Positions 24,203 through 36,718 of a stretch of DNA of 64,000 nt are shown here, one piece after another. This stretch comes from Silene latifolia (Eukaryota > Streptophyta > Magnoliopsida > Caryophyllales > Caryophyllaceae): positions 2,620,001-2,684,000 of the forward strand of contig NC_133526.1 in NCBI RefSeq assembly GCF_048544455.1, given 5' to 3'. The notes beneath the pieces are model-generated. The model searched no databases and had not been told where the DNA came from. It saw nothing but the letters and a program-made list of their open reading frames with translations. Both the position numbers and the translations under genes were made by a program. Each line of letters begins with the position of its first letter. Position 1 is the first letter of the stretch.

Positions 24203-24872
24203 GGACAGCAATATGTCGTCCTCAACGCAAATATTTCACTTACTCTCGGAGCCATTTATTTAACTCCATGAAGAGCCTTAGGCACTAGATAGGAGTAAGT
24301 CAGATTATGTAGTTTTTCTCGTTTTCCCTCGTCGATGATGTATTTTATATGCTGTCTATTTTGGGTGATGATGTTAACATTATACTGTTAGCAAATAGCA
24401 TCACAGTCTCACTGATCATGAGCTGTACAGCTTGTAAAAGTAATATTTTATCCTGATATCTTTAGCATCAATCAGCTGACTTGAAAAAAAAAACATCAAT
24501 TCCTGCCCTTTATTTGAATCTCTTATTATATCCTGAAAGTTACAGTTGATTAAATTCTGTACCATATATTCTGTGTGACATGAACAGTTTCTCGCTGTTT
24601 TCTACATGCGGAGGAGGTGAAAAGTTTATGTTGTTACGGTAACAAATCCAGTCTCGGAGATGATAGACTGGCAGTATTGCATTATCGGCTAATGCGATTG
24701 TCCTCCTCCTTTTTCATTTTTGCTAATCTTCATCCCCTTCCCTATTATGGTTCGCGGGACAAGGTATAGTTCCGACTTCCCGAGCCCTAGAATCAAACGC
24801 TTTACAGTCTTACCCAACTAGAATCCCAACTAACCGAATGATTGATAACATCAATAACAGGTAAAACTAAAC
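24203..24872. other. DXO1 3' flank, shared with the second copy
   Basis: The stretch aligns with 46194-46980 downstream of the second DXO1 copy ('gtattttatatgctgtctat', 'agcatcacagtctcactg'). This shows the 3' flank was included in the duplication. It runs into the T-tract of the LINE. Confidence 0.7.
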
Positions 24873-24914
24873 TTTTTTTTTTTTTTTTTTTTGGTCAGAT
24901 TGAAAGATTACCAT

Positions 24915-27900
24915 TCATACTACAGACTTAGCTATAGAATGAGCAATCCTATTAAGAGTTCGAGGGCAATGACTAAGAGAAAAACAATGACAAGATAAAG
25001 CTAGCGAAGAGATAGAGTGAATGAGTGATTTAGCGTCCTGGTTGATATCAGCAAAGCCGTTGACCTGTAAGACGAGATTCATGCAGTCTGAAGTGGCATC
25101 CAAATGCCTAAACCCATGATCAATAGCATCAGAGATGGCGAAATTAAGCGCCATAGCTTCAGCTTGTAAGGCAGATTTCGCCCAGAACGGAGCTGAACCG
25201 TAATGAAAGATCTGACCCCCAGCATCTTGAAAGAACCATCCTGCAGCAGCCTTAAAGGTCGACTTCCATGACGCATCACATTTTATTCGAATATGATTCA
25301 TACAAAGCTTAGAACCAACCAAAAGATAAGGATAATGTTGAATTATGAGTGAGGCACCATCATAATCCATAGGGTCTGATGTATATGCAGAAAAAGTTCG
25401 TTCCCGATGTTGCTGATGAACCCAAATATTGTTATTAGCATCGAGATCCAAAAGGGAGGAAATGCGATAAAAGTCAATTTCCTCATTGTGGAACACCAGC
25501 CTATTTCGAATGCACCATAATTGCCACAAGACACTGACGAAAGATGAAATCAAGAGTAAAGGATTAGATTGTTTCTGAAAATATTTTACCCAATTAATAA
25601 TCCACTCTTGGATTGAAGAAGAGTCAGTCGGCTGACATCGGATACCCAAATGAGAACCAAACCAGACCCGTGTAGCAAAATTGCAGTCCCTGAACATATG
25701 TTCTAAAGATTCAACCTTCGAAGGGCCAGAAGCACATAAGACACAAGAGGTATTCCATTGAATATTCCGTTTAAGGGCTTCATGTCCACAAGGCAGGGCA
25801 TTGCATAAAATTTTCCATAAGAAAACCTTCCATTTATTGTGAATAGGCAATGACCATAAATCCTTTCGACAAAAAACAATTGAAGAAGCAGATAACCGAT
25901 TTCTATCAGTAAACGTTGCCTTGTTTGCCAAATGTTTAGAAAAACATGTCGCATAAGCACTCTTGACCGAGAAAAGCCCATTCTTTGTTAAAGACCAATA
26001 AATATTATCACCAGTATCTAAACAAGGAATAGGAATTGCCATAATAAAAGGAATAGATTCTAGGCCACAGATAGAAGTCACCATATCCGAATTCCAAGTC
26101 CCATTCGGATTTTGAAGAGAAGAGACATGAATAGAAGGTTTAGAAAGCAGTTCATGATCCGACAGATTTTGTAATTGAGCAAGCGATGAACCATGAATCC
26201 AATTATCATTCCATACATCAAGAGAAGAAGGGAAACCCACTTCCCATGCCAAGAAATCCCGTAGAAGCTCCAAACCCCACCGAATACTACGAACACCCCA
26301 TGAGAAAGAGCCTTGTTTACTTAAATCCATATTCCAAATAGTTTCCTTAGAAATCATAATCTTAGGTCCTAGAACACGAGCAACTAAGCTCATAGGTTTT
26401 TGTAAGATGAGTCACCCAATTTTGGCCAACAAACTTTGATTCAAACAAGTAACATTACGAATACCCAATCCTCCCATAGACTTCGGACATTGTAAGAAAA
26501 GCTTACTACACCAGTGAATACTCTTTCCTACACGGCATCCACCCCACCAAAATTGTGAAATCAAAGAATCAATCTTTGAGCTCACACTTACCGGCATTCG
26601 AAATGCCGATAGAGAATAAAGAGATAGTGAAGATAGAACAGAGTAGATAAGAGTTAATCGACCAGCAGCAGATAAATGAACATTCGTCCAACTTAAGATC
26701 CGTTTTCGAACCTTCTCAACAAGGTAGGCAAAGACCTCTTTTTTAGTTGTCCCAAAGTCTGTTGGAAGGCCTAAATATTGACCCATACCATTACTTGAAG
26801 AAACCTTCAAAGTTTTAATGCAGTCACGAGTAGTCTGCAAAGTACAATTAGGGCTAAAAGTTACGGCGGATTTATTGTCATTAATAACCTGACCTGAACT
26901 TTGACAATAAATATCCAGGATATGTCGTAGACTCTGACAATGATTAATATTAGCATCCAAAAAGAAGATTGAATCATCAGCAAACAGAAGATGTGAAATA
27001 GCTGGAGCATTACGACATATTTTAAGCCCATGAAGAAGGCGCTTATCCTCCGCATCAAGGAGCAAACGAGAAAGAACCTCAGAAGAAAGGGCAAATAAGT
27101 ATGGCGATAATGGATCACCTTGACGAATTCCAGCTCCTGGTTTAAAAGTATTACCAGATGATCCATTAATAACCACTTCATAGCTAACCGACTGAACGCA
27201 ATTCATAATCAGGTTGACAATATTATTAGGAAAACCCATAGTAATAAGAGTAGCTCGAATAAAATTCCATCTCAATCTGTCATAAGCCTTACTCATGTCA
27301 ATTTTAAGGGCCATATAACCCTTCTTACCCTTATTCTTTGTAGAAATATGACTAAAAAGCTCATGGGAAATTAGGATATTATCAGCAATAGAGCGGCCAG
27401 GAATGAAACCATTTTGATATTCCCCAACTAAACCAGGCATCATCGGTTTTAAACGATTTGCAATACATTTAGTAACAATCCTCATTATAACATTGCACAG
27501 ACTGATGGGGCGATAATGTGCAACAGATTCAGGGCAGTTGTTCTTAGGAATCAAAGTTATAGAAGTCCGATTAATATCTTGAATAATAGTTCCAGTATTG
27601 AGCATGGACAATACAACATCCGTCACCTCATTTTTCACATGAAACCAATATTTCTGAAAAAATAAAGCAGGGATACCATCTGGACCTGGTGATTTGGTAG
27701 GCCCAAGTTGGAAAACAGCAGCTCGTACATCTTTTCTTGTAAATGGCTTTGCCATGTTATCCACCTGATCATTAGTTAATTTATGAAAGATCTTGCTAAA
27801 AATATGCTCATGATTGGAGAAATATGTATCAAAGGATTCATGAACCTTCGAAGATTCATAAATGTCCATAAAATACTCTTCAAAAGATGAGAATATATCC

Positions 27901-29072
27901 TGTTGGTCAAAAAGCCAAGTCCCATCATCCTTTTTAATACCATAGATATAATTTTTCTTATATCGTTCACGGACGGAATTAAAGAAAAATTTAGTACATG
28001 CATCACCATCCTTTAACCAACTTAATTTGGCACGTTGCTTCCAAAATAAAGTTGCCGCCTTATTAAATTCCAAAAATTTCGAATGACAAACTTCATAATC
28101 ATTAGCGTCTTTGCCATCAAAAATTTGTCTGAGTTCAGAATCCAATTCATCATCAAAATCAGACCAATGATGATTCCATTCTTTTCTCTTAGAAAGTGTC
28201 CATTGCTTTAAAACCCTACGAACTCTTCTCAACTTATGAAGAAGTATTTGAGTTGGGGAACCGCTATCACTTCGTGACCATTCATTTGTTACTAATCGAA
28301 GACATTCAGGGAAATCAAAAGACCATGCTTCCAACTTAAAAGGTTTACTCTTCTTGTGAGTTAACAAATTCGTGTCCAAAATAATAGGAGCATGATCCGA
28401 ACATTGAATTGGTAGATGTAAAATACCCGTATCAGGATAAAGAGAATACCAGTTAGAAGAACACAGTCCTTTATCAATACGCTCATAGATGCGATCCGAT
28501 CCTTTCCTATTATTACACCAAGTATATTTAGGACCCTTAAAAGCAATATCCATTAAGGAATTCCTGGATTTCCATTCGAGAAAAAATTTGGCGCCAAAAA
28601 TCGTGCCCTTAGAACCGCCATATTTATCATCAGAAAATTCAACCTGATTAAAGTCACCCAATAAGAGATAATGCGAATCCAAGTTAAGGAGCCATTGTTG
28701 AAGCTCATTCCAGACAGCAGCTCGTTTATGCTTCTTAGAATGACCATAAAGACAACAAAAATACCAGAACCGTCCAGGACATTCATTAATTTTCAAGATT
28801 ACAAAATGAGGGCACTTAGTAATGCAGTCGATGTTCAGACCTGCTTTCCAACCAATCCATAGGCCACCTTTAGTCCCAAAAGCATCGACACCAACAGTCC
28901 TAGAAAAGCCATAATGGTCAAACAAAGATGAAACTACTCCTACAGAACACTTAGTTTCAGACAGAAAAATAATATCATACATATTATTATTATAGATCAT
29001 TGCTCTTATTTTAGAAATTGCAGGGGCGAGCGGATCATTAAGTCCCCTGCAATTCCAGGCAAGACACTTCAT
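24915..29072 (-). pseudogene. LINE ORF2: endonuclease, RT, zf-RVT and RNase H (one in-frame stop)
   Basis: The frame is 1386 codons from ATG 29072 to TAG 24915, broken only by TGA at 26414-26412. It probably replaces a TGG Trp codon, since related ORFs read LLAKIGW here. Domains in order: an APE-type endonuclease (WNCRGLN, LSETKC, LLGDFN, SDHAPI; residues 1-240), RT (DMSKAYDR, RQGDPLSPYLF, catalytic FADD), a zf-RVT region after the stop, and RNase H (IKCDASWKS...). The ATG overlaps the ORF1 stop as ATGA, suggesting coupled reinitiation. With a single nonsense change this is a recently active family member. Confidence 0.92.
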
Positions 29073-30253
29073 TGTAGAGGAGAGGATTGAGTGTGGTCAA
29101 TCCCCGCAACACCAAAATCATCAGCAAAAGCACCAATCTCACTAGAAGTAGAGCTTGAGATAATTGTATCTTCATCCTTTAGAGTAACACGAAAAGCAAC
29201 ACCACTTCTGGATGAGGAAGCATGTCCCACAGGCATCTGAGCACTACAAGCGCGTTTTGCTGCACTTGTCACAGTATTGAAATCTTCATAAGCATACAAC
29301 TCAGCCAATGATGAAGACTTGCATCCAGGATCCGAAAATGCTTTTCGTTTTGGATAAAGACAAGGCTCAGCTGTTCCAGAATGTACAGTAGCAGCCAAAA
29401 GAGCAAGATTTTTTCCCCTACCACAAGAGAATGTAGGAAAAAGAGCAGCTGCAGATGATGATGCACCTTCAGCATTAGACAATAAACCAGCATTTAGAAG
29501 AATATCATTATTAACCCTGGGTGGAGGGTCCACAGAAAGAGGAATCAAGGATTCTGAAGAAGTATCAGTAGAAGTCTGATGTTGTAAGACATCTATATCA
29601 TCAATTGCATCATGAAAAAGATCTTCAGAAGAAGAATCCAAAATAGGCCATTCAGGAGTAGAAGGATTAGAAGAGTCAGATAAAACAGGATCCACAACAT
29701 TCGTAGGATCATTTAGCCCATCGAAGACATTATCAACAGCCACCGGATCATGGAAAATGACAGGCATATACTCTGGTGCATCTAAGTACTGCTGAAAACC
29801 ACGAGCATCATTTTCTTGAAAAGAAAGATGTGAATGAGCTTGGACACGAACCCGAATAGAATTAAGGATAAAAGCCTGTTCATCAAACCTAAATTCAAAT
29901 TCCCCATTCTCCTGCCTGTAATTCAAATAAGGATCCCCTTGTAAACCATGAGTTGGATGAGTCTGATGATGAGGGACATCAGTATTTGCATCAAAATCAT
30001 CATGCTCCAAATCATTAGTTGCACCACCACCAATATTAGTAGTATCATTATTTTGAAAATGCTCCAAATTAATGGGATTAGAACCCTGAGCAACAGCAAT
30101 TAACGGAGGTTCATGATTAAGAACAGCCTCCGTATTTTCAGCAGTCAGATCAACATGCATGTCACCCGGATCAGGGACATGAATTTGTATAGAACCATTA
30201 GTCGCCAAATAACCTTCATGAACTATCATATTATGATCATTTACATGACCATT
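29069..30253 (-). pseudogene. LINE ORF1, C-terminal half
   Basis: An open frame from the CACTA junction (TSD at 30251-30253) to TGA at 29069, about 395 codons. It is low in known motifs, rich in Asp, Asn and Ser, and reads as the variable tail of a plant LINE ORF1. Its stop overlaps the ORF2 start (ATGA). It lies in a different frame from the N-terminal half at 34577-36100 across the insertion, so ORF1 carries at least one further indel. Confidence 0.75.
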
Positions 30254-30605
30254 CACTACAAGAAAACACGACAAAGGCGACAGACATACTACAGTCGCCA
30301 AATTGGCGACACTAAAAAAAAAACGGGCGACCACTATCCGTCGCCAATTTGGCGACTAGACCTTTTTATCCGAAAATCCGTATGAAATCCACGGGCGACG
30401 CAATATTATCCAAATTGGCGACCGAAATCAGTCGCCAATTTTGGCGACCATTACCCGTCGCCAATTTGGCGACCAAAAACGGTCGCCAATCGTCTGTATA
30501 TTTTTTTTTGCGAGATTCTTCACCCCGTCCCCTTCATTCACTCTAACATCAACTTAAAAAAAAAAAAAACGCCCAGAAATCCGACGACCCGACGCCACCA
30601 CCAAC

Positions 30606-31008
30606 TCGTGGAAGTGAATCATACTCGAACCTACTCTCAATATGACCCATTTATACTTGCACAACAAGCTCATCAAGTTTATTTTGCATCTCTTCCGAGC
30701 ACAAGCAATGATAGACAACAAAAGCAATGGTGGGCCGTTTTTAAAACAAAGGCACGATCGTAAGTTGATACATCTTTTTCCAAGAAGAGGTTGTATCGAA
30801 AACAGTTTTGTCCCCGATTGATCATGATGAAATTATTTATGCAAATGAGATAGAAGCGGAGGAGGAGTTAGAAGAGGAAGAAGAAGAGAATGATAAGGAG
30901 AGGGATGGGATAGAAGAGGGGGAAGAAGAAGAAGAAGAAGAGGAGGAGGAAGAGGAAGAAGAAGAAGAAGAAGAAGAAGAAGATGAGGATGATGATGATG
31001 ATGAGTAA
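30606..31008 (+). pseudogene. C-terminal remnant of TNP2-type CACTA transposase gene
   Basis: The translation around 30612-30769 reads VEVNHTRTYSQYDPFILAQQ... followed by VYFASLPSTS and WWAVFKTKARS, the region that follows the TNP2 transposase in plant CACTA proteins. A following segment (30800-31008) encodes IDHDEIIYANE and then a long Glu/Asp tail from a GAA/GAG repeat. The catalytic part of the transposase is missing, consistent with internal deletion. Confidence 0.6.
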
Positions 31009-31100
31009 GAGAAGGTATTAAAAGTATACATATCAAAATTTGGAAACAATTATTAGCGTTTTATTTTGTCTTTTATACTTGTTTATTAGGTTTTATTTTT

Positions 31101-32207
31101 GGATTATTTCACAACAATAATCCATCCTATTGCTGTCCCCCCTGTATTAATCCATCTTTTACAATATCTCACAATAATCCATCCTATTACACGAATTTCC
31201 CTGATTGCACTTAGCAACTTAAGTTACCTGCTAAAACCGGTGCTTCCTCTTTTTTATTATAAACCTACCTTTTCTTTTTCATTTCATCTTCTTCATTACA
31301 CCAAACAACCACCATTACCATGACCATCATCAAAATCAACCGCACCCATAACCCCTTATGCATCCTCCATTACGCCACCCACACCCCACCCACAACCCCC
31401 TTCGCCTCTCCCAGTTAATTGAAAAGTCAGACGCCATGGTCAACCGTCGACCTTGTGCATCTGACCTGCCATCTGGGACTGTTGTCGCGCGTTTCCCCTC
31501 TTCCAAAGCCCTAAAGGCTAAATCCCTAAATCAATTTGGGGGTAATTTTTAATTAAGGGTCGGGATGTTTATAGGTTGGTAAGTGGTGGTCGATGGTGGT
31601 GTTTAACGGCCAAAGGTAAGTTCCAGGTTGTTGATTGTGTCGATTAAAGGTAAGTTCCAGGGTAAATCCCTAAATCAATTGAGTATGTTTGATTAACAGT
31701 GTCGATTGTGTGATCGACGGTGGTGATGGTTGTAATTCGGGTTTTCGTGGCTGTTAGTAATTGTTGTTAATGTCTATGGTGATGGTAATTGAATTTGTGA
31801 ACGGTGGTTACGGGGATGATGGTGGTTTGCTTCGTTTTGCGAGATTGAAGATGGACGATGGAGTGACCAGTTTCGAGTGAGAATGGGAACTGCGGGACGG
31901 AGGGCGAATGGTGGCGTGGTGGTGTTTGGCGTTGATTTGGGTTTGGGTGGTGATGTGCCGCTGATGGTGGTGTGCCGGCGAGGTGGTTGGTGACTTAGGT
32001 GTTAATGAGGGAGAAAGTTTAAATGGAAGAGATGTTAAGGATGTATAAGAGATCTTATGGAAGTAACAACCGGTAAATCAGGTAGCCGGTCACTTGAGTC
32101 TACTACGAGAAAAGTGTGTAATAGTTTGTATTATTGTGAGTTAAAATGAAGTTTGGATTATTGTAGGTGGAAGCCCTATAGGTTGGATTATTGCTGTGAA
32201 ATAATCC
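31101..32207. mobile_element. Mutator-like element nested in the CACTA
   Basis: Terminal inverted repeats of about 35 bp ('ggattatttcacaacaataa' facing 'ttattgctgtgaaataatcc') are flanked by a 9 bp duplication TTTATTTTT at 31092-31100 and 32208-32216. A 9 bp duplication is diagnostic for Mutator-like elements. The 1107 bp interior is non-coding, with a GC-rich, GTGGTG-rich part near 31730-31990. A related terminus appears at about 61388-61425. Confidence 0.85.
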
Positions 32208-32278
32208 TTTATTTTTTTGTATCTTATAATAATTATCCTGTAATATTTGCTAACACTTTTTATTCAATTGTAGTACAC

Positions 32279-33923
32279 ATGGCTCCTGGAGGAAGTAGGC
32301 AGCGCGGAGGCTATAGTGAGGGAGGTAGTAGCTCCCGAGAGCAGGAGGAGGACGTTGACCGTTCTACTACGGAGGTGAGTGAGGAGGAGGAGGAGGTTGC
32401 TATACCCCGACATACTGACAACAGGATGATCCTTGATCCGAATGGTCTTTGGTAATTTTTTATTCATTCTATTTTGTAATTTTTTTATTTAGTAATAAAT
32501 GACTTTTTTTAGACATATGTTAATTATACATTATTTTTTTTTCCTATATAATTATGTTTTTAACATGTTTGATTTCAGGTTTAGAAGTCAAACAGTTGTT
32601 CGTGGTGTGACTAATAGCACCCAAGAGAACATGACACACGGCGTTACTTGTTGGAGTAACGCTAGTGATGAAGATAAGGAGATGTGGTTCAACAACTTCC
32701 GGGTATCTATTTATAAAATATATATTATTAAATATAATTTATTTATTCTTTTTACCTTATTATTAATTTGTTTCTCATCTATGTGTTTACTTTTTGTAGC
32801 GTGTGTTCTATTGGCCAACCAACCTTGAGCGCCTAGTTTGGCAAAGGTATAATGACATTGGCAAGAAGAGGCTAAGGGACAACATGTATAAGGTGTCTAA
32901 GAGGAAGAAGGCGCCATCTTTCATGAAAGGTATTTAGTTTCTTTTAATACCCGTAATTAGTTAAAATTCATTACATATTTTGAAAATATATTAATTAATA
33001 ATTGTTATTTTATTGATTACGGGTTCGTCATATGAGGAATATACCAAGTAAATGCGGAATGCAGTCCCGAGTTCAAGGAAGCATCGGCCCGGAACAAGAT
33101 CAACATGAAAGGAGGAGATAAGGATGCGGAAGTTGAGCCTACTCATTATGGAGGGTCTCAATCTTTTCATGATCGTGTGGTGTTAGATGTAAGTTATTTG
33201 TCTTAGCTTTTAATTTAATAGTCTTCTAATTTAATTAGTCTCATTAATTATCATGTTTGAGTAACAATTTCCTTGTTTTTTTTCCTAAGACCAAGAAGAA
33301 TAAGGGTAAGGTACCCACGATTGTTGATCTCTTTGTTGACACTCACGCAAAGAAGACAAGCAAGGGCAAGTTGATCTTCGCGAAGGAAAAAGATCAACAG
33401 TTATATGTAAGTGTCAAAAAATAAAAATTTCTTAGCTTTTTAAAGTATATGTTTTATCAATTTTTAGATAAGTAACCTCTAACCATTAATGTTTTATCAA
33501 TTTTTTAGGAACAATTCCTTGTCCGTAGGAAGAACAACCCGGAAATTGATGACAATGAGCTATGGTTTGATCTTGTTGAGGGGTTCCAAAGAGGAGATGT
33601 GTATGGAGCCGGGTCGGCAAAGGAGATTTTCTACCCTCCTACAAGAAGAAGAGGGTCAATTTCCTCCCAACAACAACCTTATACCCCAAGTGTCGTGAGT
33701 GTGCTCCAAGCTCAATTAGCCGCCGTGAGAGAGCGGGATGCCGAGAGGGAGAGGCGGGATGCCGAGAGAGATCTTTGAAATTCGGAGGATGAAGGAGGAA
33801 ATGGACCGGATGAACACCTTCTTCGCCAATTGCAACACTGGGTGGCGCCCGCAACCAAAGGATCCTAGAGATCCTAATCATGGAGGTGGTAGTGGAGCGG
33901 GAGCAAGTTTCCCTGTTATGTAG
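32279..33923 (+). CDS. CACTA-encoded Transposase_24-like (TNPA-type) protein
   Basis: The multi-exon reading starts at ATG 32279 (MAPGGSRQRGG). It runs through exon 2 at about 32579-32703 (FRSQTVVRGVTNST..., ending MWFNNFR), exon 3 at about 32800-32930 (VFYWPTNLERLVWQRY), exon 4 near 33040-33189, exon 5 at about 33292-33405 and a last exon from 33509. Splice sites are GT-AG, and exon 1 and 2 join in phase (TTTG|G). The W-x-F and K/R-rich pattern fits the plant Ptta/En/Spm Transposase_24 family, a DNA-binding accessory protein. The last exon appears frameshifted near 33775, since EIFEIRRMKEEMDRMNTFF continues in another frame. It is probably non-functional or marginal. Confidence 0.6.
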
Positions 33924-34576
33924 TTTTTTAGAAAACATGTTATTCCCGGATAATGTTAGATGACCAAAACTCGTAGAACTCGTAGTTGTGTGTATGGAAC
34001 ATGATTTTCTTTATCAAGTTTGGTTGTGTTGGCTTCCCATGTGTTCTCTGCTGGAAATGTTGGTTTATTTGCAGGTTTTTACGTATTTGGCTAGGTCAAA
34101 AACGATTTTTACGCTAAAAAAAATGTAAATTTGGCGACGGATACTGGGCATTTGGCGACGGGAAACCGTCGCTAAGTCTCTGATCATGAATTATTTTTAT
34201 GGGCATTGGCGACGGGGATCAGTGGTTTTGGCGACCAACAGCTGTCGCCAAAATGGCGACCAACATCTGTCGCCAAAATGGCGACCAACATCCGTCGCCT
34301 TTTTTAAAAATATGGAGATGACGTGGATTTTAGTAAAGCGACTAATAGCAGTCGCCTTTTTAGCGACTAATGACAGTCGCCAATTTTGGCGACGAATTTC
34401 GGTCGCCAGTTTAAAAAATTGATCGCCAAAATTGGCGACGAACGCCTCAGCCGCCAAAAGCGACCAAACCCAAACTACGAAGTGCGGGCGACGGTCTTAG
34501 TCGCTTTATTCTTAATGGCGATCGTTTCTCGATCCGCTTTATATGGTCGCCAATTACCTTATTTGTTGTAGTGATT

Positions 34577-36100
34577 ATCGGATGATTGAAGTTAGTAACC
34601 ACTCCATTATCCAAAATTGGATCAGTCAGTTGAGCTATAGGTGCATGCAGTTCATCAATATTATTATGAAGATCATTAGTTATAGGAAGGAAAGTGGTAA
34701 TACCCTCAGTATGCACATCAACAAAGGTCTCTTGATGTTGTTCCGGAGAAATAGCTTGACCAATATCCTCAGCATGCATAAAAACGTGGCCATTCTCATG
34801 AGTATTAACAAAAACTTCATTGATAGTGTCATCACCCACCATAGGAATAAAATGATCCAGATGATTATCCATATCATGTAAAAACCCATTCTGTACTAAA
34901 GGAATACCATTAACTGCATCAGGTACTGGAATATCGACATGCATGTCATGATCGGTCACATGCAAAGCATCCCCAGTCACAATATCATCATTGGCAACCA
35001 TATTAATATGGTTATCATGAGCAACAGGTTGTAAATGAGGTAAAGGCTCATTATTAGCCACCGGATCAGCCATGTCAACCTCATGAGTCCCCAAGTTCCC
35101 ATTACCATTTTGCATGTGATTATGAAACACATCAATATCCTCATAGATCACAGGACTTGCAAAAGGTAAAGCCGTAACAGCAAACTCCATGCCTGGAAAC
35201 ATTCGACCTCCATCAACAAGTCCTAAATCAAAATCAATGACATACTCCGCCAGATAATCAGCAGGAACATAAGAACCTCTTCTATCTCCCAACCTGATTT
35301 TAGACGTAACATATCTTGTCGTGGAAGGTAAAGCACAGAGATTAAGATTAAACATTGTATATTGATAACGTGTTTGAAAAACAACAAAACCTCTATCGAT
35401 TGCACGTTCCAGGGAAGAGTTGAGTGTAGAAACAATATCAGAAATTCTTTCACCACAAATAGCAACTTTATGGCCAATACGACCACATCTAGTACAATAC
35501 TTGAAGACCTCTTCATATTTGAACTGAATCCATAAAAGTTTATTATTATTGCATGCAAGAAAGAACCCTGGATTTAAGGGTTCACCCAACCTGATGTGCA
35601 CCCTTAATCTTAGATAATCAGAATCAGGAATAGTATGAAATTCTTCAATAACAGTGTCATCCCCAAAAAGCCGAGCAATAATCTGAGCAGTATTCATGTT
35701 GAGATATTCGAAAGGCAATCCACATACCCGAACCCATAGTTGAGCAGTAGGAAATGTAACACACCTAGGAACCAACCCAGATCTCCATTTCTTTAAAACC
35801 ATTAAAGCTCCATCAATAACAAGAACACTTCGTAGAAGAACATCCTCTAAATCTTGTAAAACATCAAAATGGATAACATAAATATCACCCATTCTCCTTA
35901 CATGCACAAGACCACGAGTAGCCCAATGATCTTCAATAACCCTGTTGACACTATGAGCACGCAAAAGCCTATAATCAACAAAATAACCCAGTAAACAATT
36001 GCTCCAAAAAGCAACCGAATCATCCAGATTATCAGGATGAGGAGAGACAACGCTTCCACTACGGGGAAAACGCCATTCATTAAGAAGCCCAGGAGTCCGA
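34577..36100 (-). pseudogene. LINE ORF1, N-terminal half (DUF4283 and CCHC zinc knuckle)
   Basis: The frame is open from about 36108 to the CACTA junction. No ATG opens it within the open stretch; a TTG lies at 35964. It contains a DUF4283-like fold (AFWSNCLLGYF, VRRMGDIYVIHF, LWVRVCGLPFEYLN) and a zinc knuckle CTRCGRIGHKVAIC (CX2CX4HX4C). These are standard for the gag-like ORF1 of plant L1 LINEs, which binds RNA. The downstream half is at 29069-30253. Confidence 0.8.
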
Positions 36101-36308
36101 GACGCCTCGATTTAAAGTCAATATTATGGAATATCAACACATATTCACTCAACCTAAACCAAACACCCATTACTCGTAGTCGAGTACTTGGCCTATGTAC
36201 CCTCACTTGACACACCACCGACCAAACCCGACTCGAACATTAGACAAGATGACAATAAAACATCACCCAATCCAATTCAATAGCGACCACCACCAAATTC
36301 GATTCAAT

Positions 36309-36715
36309 TCTTTTTTTTTTTGTACATAAGAGAGCAACACCCGAAAACTAAGGAACTAGACGAGGATCTTCACAAAGGATTGACCGAAGTGCATCTGGAG
36401 GAGCTTCGAGAAAGCTGACAGGAGTAGAATTTACTCCTTGATTGGCTAGCCAATCGCTTGTTCTGTTAGCTTCTCTAAAAACATGTTGTATATGAACCTT
36501 CCATCTGGGTTTCCGAAATAGCGCTTTGCCGCAAAGGACTAGGTGCGGAGGCTATTACTAACCAATTGATCTTCGAAGACCAACTTTATACACGTCTCGT
36601 TATCCATATGAATGAGAAGTTTATCAATATGAAGAATTCTTTCTCTCTCTAGACCGGTAACTAGTGCAAGCATTTCTGCTCACATTGAAGTACAAATTCC
36701 GCCAAAAAAACAAAT
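36309..36715 (-). mobile_element. Short LINE 3' fragment (RNase H region)
   Basis: On the minus strand an A-tail (T-run 36309-36320) precedes a degraded RNase H-like coding trace (AEMLALVTGLERER, then IHMDNETCIKLV). It lies in the duplicated CKB upstream region next to 'gattcaattc', which continues uninterrupted in the other copy at 47.12 kb. It is heavily 5'-truncated with at least one stop. Confidence 0.6.
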
Positions 36716-36718
36716 ACG

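Larger units (their letters stand above)
30254..34573 (+). mobile_element. CACTA (En/Spm) DNA transposon, internally deleted
   Basis: The termini are CACTACAAGAAAA and its near-inverse TTTGTTGTAGTG. The 3 bp target duplication ATT occurs at 30251-30253 and 34574-34576. Dense subterminal repeats of 'gtcgccaaattggcgac' type lie at about 30280-30490 and 34125-34560, the usual TNPA-binding arrangement. At 4320 bp it retains only a C-terminal scrap of a TNP2-type transposase and a Transposase_24-like gene, so it is non-autonomous. It sits inside LINE ORF1 and itself carries a Mutator-like insertion. Confidence 0.95.
24873..36115 (-). mobile_element. Near full-length L1-type LINE, split by a CACTA element (copy C)
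   Basis: On the minus strand the order is ORF1 (gag-like, from about 36110), ORF2 (29072-24915) and a poly-A tail read as T at 24873-24892. Removing the CACTA insertion (30254-34573) leaves about 6.9 kb, full length for a plant L1 LINE. The 5' boundary is approximate because the host sequence near 36115-36180 is rearranged. No clear target duplication was found. It inserted between the 3' flank of DXO1 copy A and the CKB 5' flank. The second copy of that flank (46.98 kb) lacks it, so it is younger than the duplication. Confidence 0.88.

Noticed and set aside
30808-31008. Independent small acidic protein gene
   Set aside because: The Glu/Asp run comes from a GAA/GAG repeat at the end of a CACTA TNP2-type exon. 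There is no separate promoter or start context.
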